From DATEHG01 sp035279705 (GTDB lineage Bacteria; Gemmatimonadota; Gemmatimonadetes; Gemmatimonadales; GWC2-71-9): 23,708 nucleotides of DNA. The number at the start of each line of letters is the position of its first letter. Position 1 is the stretch's first letter. Below are positions 15,142-23,603 of this stretch, one piece after another. Position numbers and translations under genes: made by a program. The notes under the pieces are model-generated. The model was not told the origin of the DNA. It searched no databases and saw only the letters and a list, made by a program, of their open reading frames with translations. The stretch covers positions 1 to 23,708 of the forward strand of contig DATEHG010000252.1 in the NCBI GenBank assembly GCA_035279705.1, written 5' to 3'.

Positions 15142-16775
15142 GCGAGGTGATCAAGGCCGCATTGACCCGTGTCGCCGAGCGGCTCGGGGCCGCGGACACG
15201 CCGATCGTGCTCGAGCGCCCCAGGGACCAGGGTCATGGCGACCTCGCCACCAACCTCGCCATGCTGATCGCGCGGGCGCGCAAGACGAATCCGCGCGCCG
15301 TGGCCACAGAGGTCGTAGCACTGCTCGACCTTCCCGTCACCGTCGTGTCGAAGACCGAAATCGCGGGACCCGGGTTCATCAATTTCTGGCTGGCCCAGGA
15401 CCAGCTGGCCGAACTGCTCGGCCGGATCGTCCGCGAGGGTCCGGACTACGGGCGTTCCGACATCGGCAAGGGCGTCAGGGTCAACGTCGAGTTCGTGTCC
15501 GCCAATCCCACCGGGCCGCTGCACGTCGGCCACGGCCGTGGTGCGGCACTGGGCGACGGCATCTCGGCGCTGCTCGAGTGGACCGGCCACACGGTGACCC
15601 GCGAGTTCTACATCAACGATGCCGGGGTGCAGATCGACCGGCTGGCGCAGAGTCTCTGGGCCCGGGTCCAGCAGGCCGCGGGGCGGAAGGCCGAGATTCC
15701 GGAGGGCGGATACCACGGGGCTTATCTCGAGGAGACCGCGCGGGCTTTGCTCGAGCGCGAGGGCGCCGGGTTCGCCGATCTGGCGGAGGCCGAAGGCGTG
15801 CGGCGCTGCCGGGCGGCGGCGCTCGTCTACCAGCGGCACGAGCAGGACGAGACGCTCGCGACCTTCGGCGTGCGGTTCCAGGTCATGGCGTCGGAGCAGG
15901 CGCTGTATGACCGCAATGCCGTGAACACCACGCTCGACCTGCTGGGCCGCCGCGGCCTCACGTTCGAAAAGGACGGGGCGCTCTGGCTCCGCACCACCGA
16001 TTTCGGCGACGACCAGGACCGGGTGCTGCGCAAGAGCGACGGGAGCTTCACCTATTTCGTGCCCGACATCGCCTATCACATCGACAAGCACGAGCGGGGG
16101 TTCGACCGGTCGATCGACGTCTGGGGCGCCGACCATCACGGGTACATCCCCCGGATGCGCGCCGCGCTCCTGGCCCTCGGCTACCCTCGGGAGTTCTTCG
16201 ACGTGGCGCTGGTGCAACTGGTCAAGGTGATGCGGGGCGGGGAAGAGGTGAAGATGTCGAAGCGGTCCGGCGAGTTCGTCACCCTGCGGGACCTCTACGA
16301 GGAGGTAGGGGTGGATGCCGCCCGCTACTTCTTCCTGATGCGCCGGGGGGATTCGCAGTTCACCTTCGACGTGGACCTGGCCAAGAGCCAGACCGACGAA
16401 AACCCGGTGTTCTACGTCCAGATGGCGCACGCCCGGATGAGCGGCATCTTCCGCAACGCGGGGCGCGAGCCGGACCAGGTCCCGGCGGACGTGTCGCTGA
16501 CGGCGCTGCCGCACGAACTGGATCTCGAGCTGCTGAAAAAGCTGGCAGTCTTTCCCGAAACGGTGAGCCGGGCGGCCCGCGAGCTCGAACCCCACCGCGT
16601 CACCGGCTACCTCGAGGAGCTGGCCCGCGTGGCGCACGGCTGGTACCACCACTGCCGAGTGCTCGGCGAACCGCCGGCCACCGAAGCCGCGCGCCTGGCG
16701 CTCGCCCGCGCCACCCGCCGGGTGCTGGCCAACGGCCTGTCCCTCCTGGGCCTCACGGCCCCCGACCGGATGTGA
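15138..16775 (+). CDS. argS: Arginine--tRNA ligase
   Basis: Class I synthetase that charges tRNA-Arg. The 545 residues run from an N-terminal Arg-tRNA-synthetase additional domain (about 1-90, with GDLATNLAM and GPGFINFWL), through the Rossmann catalytic domain with the HIGH motif as HVGH (129-132) in NPTGPLHVGHGRG, to KMSK (372-375) in VKMSKRSGEFVTL and a C-terminal DALR anticodon-binding domain. EFYINDAG and VWGADHHGYIPR are further family blocks. ArgS needs tRNA for amino-acid activation. The GTG start overlaps the previous stop, and the C-terminal GLTAPDRM is the expected end. Confidence 0.97.
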   Translation: MSEVIKAALTRVAERLGAADTPIVLERPRDQGHGDLATNLAMLIARARKTNPRAVATEVVALLDLPVTVVSKTEIAGPGFINFWLAQDQLAELLGRIVREGPDYGRSDIGKGVRVNVEFVSANPTGPLHVGHGRGAALGDGISALLEWTGHTVTREFYINDAGVQIDRLAQSLWARVQQAAGRKAEIPEGGYHGAYLEETARALLEREGAGFADLAEAEGVRRCRAAALVYQRHEQDETLATFGVRFQVMASEQALYDRNAVNTTLDLLGRRGLTFEKDGALWLRTTDFGDDQDRVLRKSDGSFTYFVPDIAYHIDKHERGFDRSIDVWGADHHGYIPRMRAALLALGYPREFFDVALVQLVKVMRGGEEVKMSKRSGEFVTLRDLYEEVGVDAARYFFLMRRGDSQFTFDVDLAKSQTDENPVFYVQMAHARMSGIFRNAGREPDQVPADVSLTALPHELDLELLKKLAVFPETVSRAARELEPHRVTGYLEELARVAHGWYHHCRVLGEPPATEAARLALARATRRVLANGLSLLGLTAPDRM

Positions 16776-16779
16776 TCCG

Positions 16780-17697
16780 ATGAGTCTGCTGGTAGTGGGC
16801 AGTGTGGCCCTCGATTCGATCGAGAACCCGTTTGGCAAGGTGACCGACGCGCTGGGCGGCTCCGCCGTCTACTTCAGCTCGGCCGCGGCGCTCCTTACCC
16901 CGGTCCAGGTGGTCGGCGTGGTGGGCAGTGATTACCCGGTCGATCAGCTGCGGGATCTCAACCCGCGCATCGACTGGAGCGGCCTCGAGCTGCAGCAGGG
17001 CGAAAGCTTCCGCTGGAGCGGGCGCTACTCCTACGATCTTTCCAGCCGGGAAACCCTGGAAACCCGGCTCGGCGTTTTCGCCAGCTTTCAGCCCCGGCTT
17101 CCGGCAGCGGCCCTCAACGCGGACTACCTCTTCCTCGGCAACATCGACCCGGTGCTGCAGCTTTCCGTCCTCGATCAGGTCAGGAAGCCGAAGCTGGTCG
17201 CCTGCGACACCATGAACTTCTGGATCTCCGGCAAGCGGGAGCAGTTGATGGCGCTGCTCAAGCGGGTCGACCTGCTGATGATCAACGACAGCGAGGCCCG
17301 CGAACTGGCCGAAGACTGGAACATCCACCGCATCGGGCAGTGGATTCTCAGGCAGGGGCCGGGGCGGGTCGTGATCAAGCTCGGTGAGCATGGCGCGCTG
17401 CTGATCGAGCCCGGCCGGACCTTCTTCGTGCCGGCCTACCCCCTCGAAGAGGTGTTCGATCCCACGGGGGCGGGGGACTGCTTCGCCGGCGGGTTCATGG
17501 GACACCTGGCCCGCACCGGGGATCTGTCCAATGCCAACCTGCGCCGGGCGATGGTGTACGGCGCCACCATGGGCTCCTTCGCCGTCTCGGCCTTCGGCGT
17601 GGACGCCCTCCGCACCCTGTCGCCCGCCAACGTGGAGCACCGGGTGCGCGCCTTCCGGGACCTGACCTCCCTCGAACTGCCGGAGCCCGCGGCATGA
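16780..17697 (+). CDS. PfkB-family carbohydrate/nucleoside kinase
   Basis: Ribokinase-superfamily kinase of 305 residues; the exact substrate cannot be read. The N-terminal VVGSVALDSIENPFG and LGGSAVYFSSAAALL form the substrate-binding start, and DPTGAGDCFAGGF (from D227) is the anion-hole motif with the catalytic base D233. NDSEARELAE and VIKLGEHGALL are typical of the nucleotide-binding half. The gene starts four bases after argS and its stop overlaps the purM start as ATGA. Tight coupling to purM suggests a nucleoside or ribose-type substrate, but this is inference from context only. Confidence 0.85.
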   Translation: MSLLVVGSVALDSIENPFGKVTDALGGSAVYFSSAAALLTPVQVVGVVGSDYPVDQLRDLNPRIDWSGLELQQGESFRWSGRYSYDLSSRETLETRLGVFASFQPRLPAAALNADYLFLGNIDPVLQLSVLDQVRKPKLVACDTMNFWISGKREQLMALLKRVDLLMINDSEARELAEDWNIHRIGQWILRQGPGRVVIKLGEHGALLIEPGRTFFVPAYPLEEVFDPTGAGDCFAGGFMGHLARTGDLSNANLRRAMVYGATMGSFAVSAFGVDALRTLSPANVEHRVRAFRDLTSLELPEPAA

Positions 17698-18725
17698 ACA
17701 GCAAGGACAGTCAGTACGCAGCCGCCGGTGTCGACCTCGTCGGCGCCGACCAGGCCAAGGCCCGCATCGGCCAGCTCGTCGCGGGCACTAGAACGGCGCT
17801 CTCGGTCGGCCACGTCGGTGCGTTCGGGGGGATGGTTCGGGTGCCGGCTGGAATGAAGCAGCCGGTCCTGGTGCTGAGCACCGATGGCGTGGGCACCAAG
17901 GTGCTCGTCGCGTTGCAGGCGGGCCGTTTCGATACGGTGGGCGAAGACCTGGTCAATCACAGCGTCAACGACATCCTGGTGCATGGCGCCCGGCCCATCG
18001 CCTTCATGGATTACATCGCCGGATCGGCGCTGACGGTCGAGCAGATTGCGGGAATCGTGGAGGGAATTGCCCGGGGGTGCCGGCAACACGACATGGCGCT
18101 CGCAGGTGGCGAAACGGCCCAGATGCCCGGCCTCTACCAGCCCGGTCACTATGACCTGGCAGGTACCATCATCGGTGTAGTGGAGGAATCCGAGGCGCTG
18201 CACGGGGACCGGATCAAGCCGGGGGACGTGCTCCTGGCCTACGGCTCAACTGGGCTCCACACCAACGGTTACACCCTTGCCCGGCGGATCCTGTTCGACC
18301 GGATGGGCCTGGCCATCGACCAGTTCATCCCTGAGGCCGACGGGACCGTGGCCGAGCTGCTCCTGGCTGTCCATCAGAGCTATTTCAGGGCGGTGACCCC
18401 GGTGTTGAGCCGGCTCCACGGGCTGGCTCACATCACCGGAGGGGGGATCCCCGGTAATCTGGTCCGGATCCTGCCTGATGGCTGTGAAGCCGTGATCGAT
18501 TCGGGCAGCTGGATGCTGCCCCCCCTGTTCCGATTGATGCAGCACGCCGGCGGCGTTTCCACCGCCGAGATGCGTGATGTCTTCAATCTGGGCGTGGGGC
18601 TGATTGCGGCGCTCCCAGCCACGGACGTCGGGGCCGCTCAGGCGGCCGCCACCGCCGATGGTGTGCACACCTGGGTCATCGGCGAGATCCGTCCGGGAAC
18701 CACGGGGGTGCGCTTTACGACCTGA
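17694..18725 (+). CDS. purM: Phosphoribosylformylglycinamidine cyclo-ligase
   Basis: AIR synthetase, the ATP-dependent ring-closing fifth step of purine synthesis. The 343 residues carry family blocks STDGVGTKVLVAL, VNHSVNDILVHGARPIAF, ALAGGETAQMPGLY, GSTGLHTNGYTLAR, HITGGGIPGNL and MRDVFNLGVGL. The GGETAEMPG block reads GGETAQMPG here, a conservative change. The start overlaps the PfkB-family kinase stop. No other pur gene lies nearby, so the purine pathway is scattered. The next gene, a secreted protein, begins 18 bases after the stop. Confidence 0.97.
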   Translation: MNSKDSQYAAAGVDLVGADQAKARIGQLVAGTRTALSVGHVGAFGGMVRVPAGMKQPVLVLSTDGVGTKVLVALQAGRFDTVGEDLVNHSVNDILVHGARPIAFMDYIAGSALTVEQIAGIVEGIARGCRQHDMALAGGETAQMPGLYQPGHYDLAGTIIGVVEESEALHGDRIKPGDVLLAYGSTGLHTNGYTLARRILFDRMGLAIDQFIPEADGTVAELLLAVHQSYFRAVTPVLSRLHGLAHITGGGIPGNLVRILPDGCEAVIDSGSWMLPPLFRLMQHAGGVSTAEMRDVFNLGVGLIAALPATDVGAAQAAATADGVHTWVIGEIRPGTTGVRFTT

Positions 18726-18743
18726 CCGACTGGAGGCTCCGTG

Positions 18744-19706
18744 ATGTCACTCCGCCGACTGCTCCCGCTCGCGCTGCTCGCTGCAGCCACGCAGCCGGTC
18801 CTGGCGCAGAACTCCCAGTGCCAGCCGTACCTCGGTAATTCCCAGACGTACAATGTCTGCAACGCGGCCATCGACGGGACCGTGCTCTTCACCCCCGCGC
18901 TCGGCATGATCGTAAGCGGCGGGTCGCCGGTAATCGGGACGGCGCGGAACCTGGGCTCGTTCATCCACGTCTCGCTCGCGCTCCGGGGCAATGCCACCGA
19001 AGTCGTCACCCCCGATCTCAACTACGACGGTACCACCACGAAAGTGGGCCAGGACCAGAAGCTCTGGGTGGGTACCCCGAACGTGGATGCGGCCGTCGGG
19101 GTGTACGGCGGCATGAACGGCGGCCTCCTGGCCATTGATGTGCTCGGGTCGGCGCTGCTGATTCCGACCGGCGTGGTGGACAACCTCTCGGTCGATCCCG
19201 ATGCCCCGAAGATCGGCTCTGTCGCTCTCGGACTCGGTTACGGGCTCCGGGTGGGAGTTACCCACGGCCACGGGGCCATTCCGGCGATCTCGGTCTCCTA
19301 CATGCGGCGCCACCTGCCGCGGATCACCTACGGCGATGTGCCCGGCGGCGACACCTATTCGTACGGCACCCAGGTCGATGCCGACAACATCCGGGCCAGT
19401 GCCAGCTACCATTTCTCGGCGCTCGAGGTCGGCGGCGGCCTGGGCTGGGACAACTACAAAAGCAATTCGGACATCCTGTTCCGCGACCCGGTGACGAACG
19501 CGCAGGAGCCGCCCATCAATGTCGATGTGAAGCGCAGCCGCACGCTGGCGTATCTCAGCGCCGGCCTCAACTTCGGTTTCTTCACCATCGGCGGCGAGGC
19601 GGGCTGGCAGTTCGGCAAGGCGGAGACGCTCGCCACGACGTTCGATGGCAACGATCCGAGCAAGACCCGCTTCTTCGTGGACGGCGGACTGCGTTTCAGT
19701 TTCTGA
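18744..19706 (+). CDS. Secreted outer-membrane beta-barrel protein of unknown function
   Basis: 320 residues. MSLRRLLPLALLAAATQPVLAQ is a clean signal peptide, with a likely cut after A21. The rest is rich in G, D, Y and T with alternating strands (for example PKIGSVALGLGYGLRVGV and LAYLSAGLNFGFFTIGGEAG). It ends RFFVDGGLRFSF, the aromatic C-terminal strand recognised by the BAM complex. I do not recognise a family. ATG 18744 is preferred to GTG 18741 because GGAGG at 18732-18736 is seven bases before it. It follows purM closely and is followed by a strong hairpin terminator. Confidence 0.7.
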   Translation: MSLRRLLPLALLAAATQPVLAQNSQCQPYLGNSQTYNVCNAAIDGTVLFTPALGMIVSGGSPVIGTARNLGSFIHVSLALRGNATEVVTPDLNYDGTTTKVGQDQKLWVGTPNVDAAVGVYGGMNGGLLAIDVLGSALLIPTGVVDNLSVDPDAPKIGSVALGLGYGLRVGVTHGHGAIPAISVSYMRRHLPRITYGDVPGGDTYSYGTQVDADNIRASASYHFSALEVGGGLGWDNYKSNSDILFRDPVTNAQEPPINVDVKRSRTLAYLSAGLNFGFFTIGGEAGWQFGKAETLATTFDGNDPSKTRFFVDGGLRFSF

Positions 19707-19732
19707 TCCAGCCGAGTTAGTTTGGTGGGCCG

Positions 19733-19763
19733 GGCCCCGGGCGTGAGCGCCCGGGGCCTCTTC
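19733..19763 (+). terminator. GC-rich hairpin ending the purM/outer-membrane gene unit
   Basis: GGCCCCGGGCG (19733-19743) pairs perfectly over 11 bases with CGCCCGGGGCC (19748-19758) around a TGAG loop. The tail is TCTTC, only partly T-rich. It stands 26 bases after the stop and before ribD, so it fits an intrinsic terminator, although the poor T-tract may mean partial or Rho-assisted stopping. Confidence 0.75.
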
Positions 19764-19788
19764 CCATTCCCCCGGGCCCGTACCGATG

Positions 19789-19814
19789 TTGACCGCCCCA
19801 GCGGCCAGTACACT
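19789..19814 (+). promoter_or_regulatory. Weak candidate promoter of the riboflavin operon
   Basis: TTGACC (19789-19794) and TACACT (19809-19814) lie between the hairpin and ribD. The spacing of 14 bases is shorter than usual, so this is only a candidate. No FMN-riboswitch-like folds or conserved blocks were seen in the 73 bases after the hairpin. Confidence 0.25.
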
Positions 19815-19831
19815 CTCGACTGCGGCCACCA

Positions 19832-20923
19832 ATGGATGAACGGGAGGCGATGACCCGGGCGCTGGAAATCGCCTGGCGGGGCTGGGGCCGAGTGGCGCCC
19901 AACCCGCTGGTCGGGGCCGTGCTGCTCAATGACGGCATGGTGGTAGGGGAGGGGTGGCACCAGGAGTACGGATCCGCCCACGCCGAGATGATCGCGCTCT
20001 CGGCGGCGGGACCGAGGGCGCGCGGCGCCACACTCGTCGTGACGCTGGAACCCTGCGCGCATCAGGGGAAGCAGCCTCCCTGTGCCCCGGCGGTCCTGGC
20101 GGCGGGAGTGAGCCGTGTCGTGGCCGCGCTGGCGGATCCCAATCCCGAGGCGCAAGGTGGCGCGGCCTGGCTCAGCCAGTCCGGCGTGCCGGTCGAAATC
20201 GGGCTCATGAGCAGCGAGGCCTGCCGCCAGAACGGCGCCTTCCTGCACCGGTTCCGGAACAAGGAGCGGCCGTTCGTGGCGCTCAAGCTCGCCACCACGA
20301 TCGATGGCCGCATCGCGGACCTGGCGGGCCACTCGCGCTGGATTTCCGGTTCGATCGCGCGCGACTACGTGCACTGGCTCCGGGCGGGCTTCGACGCCAT
20401 CGCCTCGGGCGGCCACACGGCACGGGTCGACGACAGTTCGCTCACGGTGCGGGGGGAAATCGAACCTCGGCAGCCGCCGGTGCGGGTGCTGTTCGATTCC
20501 CGCGGTGACTTGCCCAGGAGCCTCAAGCTGGTGCGTTCCGCCGACCAGATTCCCACCTGGGTGGTGGTGTCGCCCACGGCACCGACGATCGCCCGGACTT
20601 CGCTGGAAAGTGCGGGCGTCAAAGTGATGGTGGCGGGGACGCTGACGGAGGGGATGGCTCAGCTCCGCGCCGAGGGGATCGAGTCGATGATCGTCGAAGG
20701 CGGGGGGCGGCTGGGCGGCGCCCTGCTGGCGGAAGGGCTGGTGGACCGGTTCCACTGGATCCAGTCGCCGCTCTGGCTCGGAGATGAGGGGGTTCCGGCA
20801 TTCAGCGGCGTCCCCGGCTACTCGGTTGCGGACGCGGCCCGCTGGACCGTCGTCGAGCGCCGCCCCCTCGGCGAAGACACGCTGCTGGTCCTGGATCGGG
20901 AGCCATGTTCACCGGAATCGTGA
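19832..20923 (+). CDS. ribD: Bifunctional pyrimidine deaminase/reductase RibD
   Basis: Carries out the second and third steps of the pyrimidine arm of riboflavin synthesis: zinc-dependent deamination, then NADPH-dependent side-chain reduction. The deaminase domain (about 1-145) has HAEM (H50, E52) and EPCAHQGKQPPC (C75, C84) as zinc site and proton shuttle. The reductase domain starts at RPFVALKLATTIDGRIA and has SRWISG and MIVEGGGRLGGALLAEGLVD. The 363-residue length is normal. The ATG at 19832 lacks an obvious Shine-Dalgarno. The last 19 bases overlap ribE. This opens the riboflavin operon. Confidence 0.97.
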   Translation: MDEREAMTRALEIAWRGWGRVAPNPLVGAVLLNDGMVVGEGWHQEYGSAHAEMIALSAAGPRARGATLVVTLEPCAHQGKQPPCAPAVLAAGVSRVVAALADPNPEAQGGAAWLSQSGVPVEIGLMSSEACRQNGAFLHRFRNKERPFVALKLATTIDGRIADLAGHSRWISGSIARDYVHWLRAGFDAIASGGHTARVDDSSLTVRGEIEPRQPPVRVLFDSRGDLPRSLKLVRSADQIPTWVVVSPTAPTIARTSLESAGVKVMVAGTLTEGMAQLRAEGIESMIVEGGGRLGGALLAEGLVDRFHWIQSPLWLGDEGVPAFSGVPGYSVADAARWTVVERRPLGEDTLLVLDREPCSPES

Positions 20924-21504
20924 GCGCCGTGGGCACGGTCCGCTCGGTACGGCCCACCGAGACCGGACTGGGCATGGCCATCGCCACCCCGTACAAGCGG
21001 GTCGCCAGGGGCGAAAGCATCTCCGTGGACGGCGTCTGCCTCACGGTGGAGCGCGCCACCGGCGGCACGCTCTCCTTCCACGCGATCACCACCACACTCG
21101 AGCGCACGCTGCTGGGCGACTTTGCTCCCAAACGGAAGGTCAATCTCGAACGCGCCGTCCGGGCGGGCGACCGGCTCGGGGGACACCTGGTGCAGGGGCA
21201 CGTCGACGGCGTGGGCCGGGTGCGCACCCGGCGCCAGGAGGGAAGCGCCTGGCTGCTGGACCTTGAAGTGCCGCAAGAAGTGGAACGGGTCAGCGTGCCG
21301 CTCGGATCCATCGCGGTGAATGGCGTGAGCCTGACGGTCAATGGGATGCCGGCCCCGGGAATAATCCAGATCTCCCTGATCCCGTTTACTTTTCAGCACA
21401 CCACGCTGGGGCAGTTGGCCCCCGGCGACCGGGTCCACCTCGAGGCGGACGCAATCGGCAAGTACGTGGCGGCGCTGCTGGAACCGCGCCGCCGGGGGAA
21501 GTGA
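20905..21504 (+). CDS. ribE: Riboflavin synthase
   Basis: Dismutates two molecules of 6,7-dimethyl-8-ribityllumazine to riboflavin. The 199 residues form the usual duplicated lumazine-binding barrels: repeat 1 starts MFTGIVSAVGTV and has ESISVDGVCLTV; repeat 2 starts GGHLVQGHVDGVG and has GSIAVNGVSLTV. The ETL..T.LG block of repeat 1 reads TTLERTLLGD. The ATG at 20905 lies inside ribD, giving a 19-base overlap and translational coupling. The product is the final enzyme of the pathway, acting on what RibH makes. Confidence 0.96.
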   Translation: MFTGIVSAVGTVRSVRPTETGLGMAIATPYKRVARGESISVDGVCLTVERATGGTLSFHAITTTLERTLLGDFAPKRKVNLERAVRAGDRLGGHLVQGHVDGVGRVRTRRQEGSAWLLDLEVPQEVERVSVPLGSIAVNGVSLTVNGMPAPGIIQISLIPFTFQHTTLGQLAPGDRVHLEADAIGKYVAALLEPRRRGK

Positions 21505-21514
21505 GCGGCAGGCA

Positions 21515-22720
21515 ATGAAATTCGGCACCATCCCGCAGGCCATCGAAGACCTGCGCAACGGCAAGATCATCATCGTGGCGGATGACGAGGACCGCGAGAA
21601 CGAGGGAGACCTCGTCTGCGCGGCCGAACTGGTCACGCCGGAAATGATCAACTTCATGGCGACGCATGGCCGCGGCCTCATCTGCCTCGCCCTCCAGGCG
21701 GAGCGCTGCGACCAGCTGGGCCTGACGCAGATGACCCAGCAGAACAGCGAGGCCATGGGGACGGCGTTTACGGTCAGCATCGATGCCGACCGCCGGTTCG
21801 GCGTCACCACCGGCATCTCCGCCTCCGACCGCGCCGCCACGATTCACGTCGCCATCAACCCGGCCACCGTTCCCGGAGATCTCCGCCGCCCGGGGCACGT
21901 CTTCCCGCTGCGCGCCAGGGCGGGGGGCGTGCTGCAGCGGGTGGGCCAGACCGAAGCCAGTGTCGACCTGTCCCGCCTCGCGGGCCTCGCGCCCGCGGGT
22001 GTGATCTGCGAGATCCTCAATCCCGACGGCACCATGGCCCGGCGGCCCGAGCTCGAGAGCTTTGCCCGGGAGCACCAGCTGACATTCGTCACGGTGGCGC
22101 AGCTCGTGGCCCACCGGCTGGAGCATGAGCAGCTGGTCCACCGGGTCGCGGAGGCCAGGCTACCCACGTCCTTCGGCGAATTCAAGATTATCGGCTACCG
22201 CAATGACGTGGACCAGGCTGAGCATGTGGCGCTCGTCCACGGCGAAGTGCACGGCAAAAAGGGTGTGCTGGTGCGGATGCACTCCAAGTGCCTGACCGGG
22301 GATGTCTTTGCCTCGCAGCGCTGCGACTGCGGTGTGCAGCTCCACGCCGCCATGCAGAAGATCGCGGAGGAGGGAGCCGGAGTGATCGTCTACCTCGACC
22401 AGGAGGGGCGGGGCATCGGCCTGCTGAACAAGGTCAAGGCGTACGCGCTGCAGGATGGCGGCCAGGACACGGTCCAGGCCAACCAGCGCCTGGGCTTTGC
22501 GCCGGACCTCCGCAACTATGGCATCGGTGCCCAGATCCTGCGCAATCTGGGGCTCTCCTCGATCCGGGTCATGACCAATAATCCCCGCAAACTCGTGGGC
22601 CTCGAAGGCTACGGCCTCGAGATCGTCGAACGCATTCCCCTGGTAGCGGATCCCAACGCCGAAAATCGCGCCTATCTCAACGTGAAGCGCGACAAGCTCG
22701 GCCACCTGCTGACTCACTGA
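21515..22720 (+). CDS. ribBA: Bifunctional DHBP synthase/GTP cyclohydrolase II
   Basis: Provides both riboflavin precursors. The N-terminal half (about 1-200) is 3,4-dihydroxy-2-butanone 4-phosphate synthase with DDEDRENEGDL (residues 23-33), THGRGLICLAL and the GHVFPLRA loop. The C-terminal half is GTP cyclohydrolase II with HSKCLTGDVFASQRCDCG, whose C259, C270 and C272 are the zinc ligands, plus YLDQEGRGIGLLNK and TNNPRK. All key residues of both activities are intact, so it is probably functional in both. The ATG lies ten bases after ribE, with a weak GGCAGG just before it. Confidence 0.97.
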   Translation: MKFGTIPQAIEDLRNGKIIIVADDEDRENEGDLVCAAELVTPEMINFMATHGRGLICLALQAERCDQLGLTQMTQQNSEAMGTAFTVSIDADRRFGVTTGISASDRAATIHVAINPATVPGDLRRPGHVFPLRARAGGVLQRVGQTEASVDLSRLAGLAPAGVICEILNPDGTMARRPELESFAREHQLTFVTVAQLVAHRLEHEQLVHRVAEARLPTSFGEFKIIGYRNDVDQAEHVALVHGEVHGKKGVLVRMHSKCLTGDVFASQRCDCGVQLHAAMQKIAEEGAGVIVYLDQEGRGIGLLNKVKAYALQDGGQDTVQANQRLGFAPDLRNYGIGAQILRNLGLSSIRVMTNNPRKLVGLEGYGLEIVERIPLVADPNAENRAYLNVKRDKLGHLLTH

Positions 22721-22722
22721 GA

Positions 22723-23193
22723 GTGCCCACGATCAACGGGCGACTCCGCCCCGTGGGCCAGGTCGCGATCCTGGTCAGTCGATACAACGAGCTCGTCACC
22801 GGACGTCTGCTCGAAGGGGCGCTGGCCGTCTGCCGGGAAGTGGGTATCGCCGACGCCGATGTGGACGTCCTCTGGGTGCCGGGCGCCTTCGAACTGGGGG
22901 CGGCGGCGGCCGCGGCGGCCGGGACCGGGCGCTACGCCTGTCTCGTCGCGCTCGGGGCGGTGATCCGCGGGGATACGGCGCATTTCGAGTACGTGGCCGG
23001 TGAAGCGGCGCGCGGGCTCTCCGAGGTCGCCGTCCGCCACAGCCTCCCGGTCGCTTTCGGCGTGCTCACCGTGGACTCGCTGGACCAGGCGATGGCCCGC
23101 GCGGGCGGCGAGGCGGGCCACAAGGGGCGCGAGGCGGCCGAAGCGGCCATTACCCTGGCGGATGCGCTGGCCACGTTGCGCGCCGGCCGATGA
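22723..23193 (+). CDS. ribH: 6,7-dimethyl-8-ribityllumazine synthase
   Basis: Condenses the ribityl-pyrimidine with dihydroxybutanone phosphate to lumazine; members assemble into pentamers or 60-mer capsids. The 156 residues show SRYNELVTGRLLEGA, WVPGAFELG, ALGAVIRGDTAHFEYV with the catalytic H87, and GHKGREAAEAAITLA near the end. A short alanine-rich run (GAAAAAAAGTG, from about residue 59) is encoded by repetitive GCG/GCC codons. The GTG start sits two bases after the ribBA stop. The stop overlaps the nusB ATG. Confidence 0.97.
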   Translation: MPTINGRLRPVGQVAILVSRYNELVTGRLLEGALAVCREVGIADADVDVLWVPGAFELGAAAAAAAGTGRYACLVALGAVIRGDTAHFEYVAGEAARGLSEVAVRHSLPVAFGVLTVDSLDQAMARAGGEAGHKGREAAEAAITLADALATLRAGR

Positions 23194-23603
23194 TCCGGGT
23201 CGAAACCAAGGCCCGGGCCCGGGCGCTGCAGATGCTGTATGCCCGCGAGGCCGGCGGCGAAGAGGATGTGGCCAGAGTCGCCACCGGCGTGGCGCGCCTC
23301 ACGGGCCCGGAACCGGCATTCTTCGACCGGGCGGAGCAGCTCACCGCCGGCGTCGTGGCCAGCTTGCCGGAAATCGATCGGGCCATCGCCGAGGCGGCAG
23401 ATAACTGGCGCGTCGAGCGTCTGGGCGCCATCGAGCGCAACATCCTCCGCCTCGGCATCTTCGAACTCCGGTGCGGCGATCCCCCGGCCAAGGTTGTGAT
23501 CGACGAGGCGCTGCAGCTGGCGCACTGGTTCGGCGGGAGCCGGACCCCTGCCTTCGTCAACGGGGTGCTCGACCGCGTCGCCCGTTCGCTCGGACGCCTG
23601 TGA
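23190..23603 (+). CDS. nusB: Transcription antitermination factor NusB
   Basis: Small all-helical RNA-binding protein that, with NusE (S10), assembles on boxA for rRNA antitermination. The 137 residues have the N-terminal RARALQMLYAREAGG and C-terminal DNWRVERLGAIERNILRLGIFEL, VVIDEALQLAHWFG and PAFVNGVLDRVAR, all standard NusB blocks. The ATG overlaps the ribH stop as ATGA, an arrangement seen in many bacteria where nusB follows ribH. Its stop overlaps the GTG of the next gene. Confidence 0.96.
   Translation: MIRVETKARARALQMLYAREAGGEEDVARVATGVARLTGPEPAFFDRAEQLTAGVVASLPEIDRAIAEAADNWRVERLGAIERNILRLGIFELRCGDPPAKVVIDEALQLAHWFGGSRTPAFVNGVLDRVARSLGRL

Noticed and set aside
14925..16838. 637-residue open frame on the minus strand
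   Set aside because: It lies opposite argS and the ends of its neighbours; its translation is arginine/histidine/glycine-rich without family blocks, a typical GC-rich shadow.
19707..19831. FMN riboswitch before ribD
   Set aside because: The region contains a simple terminator-like hairpin and lacks the conserved blocks and multi-stem layout of the element.
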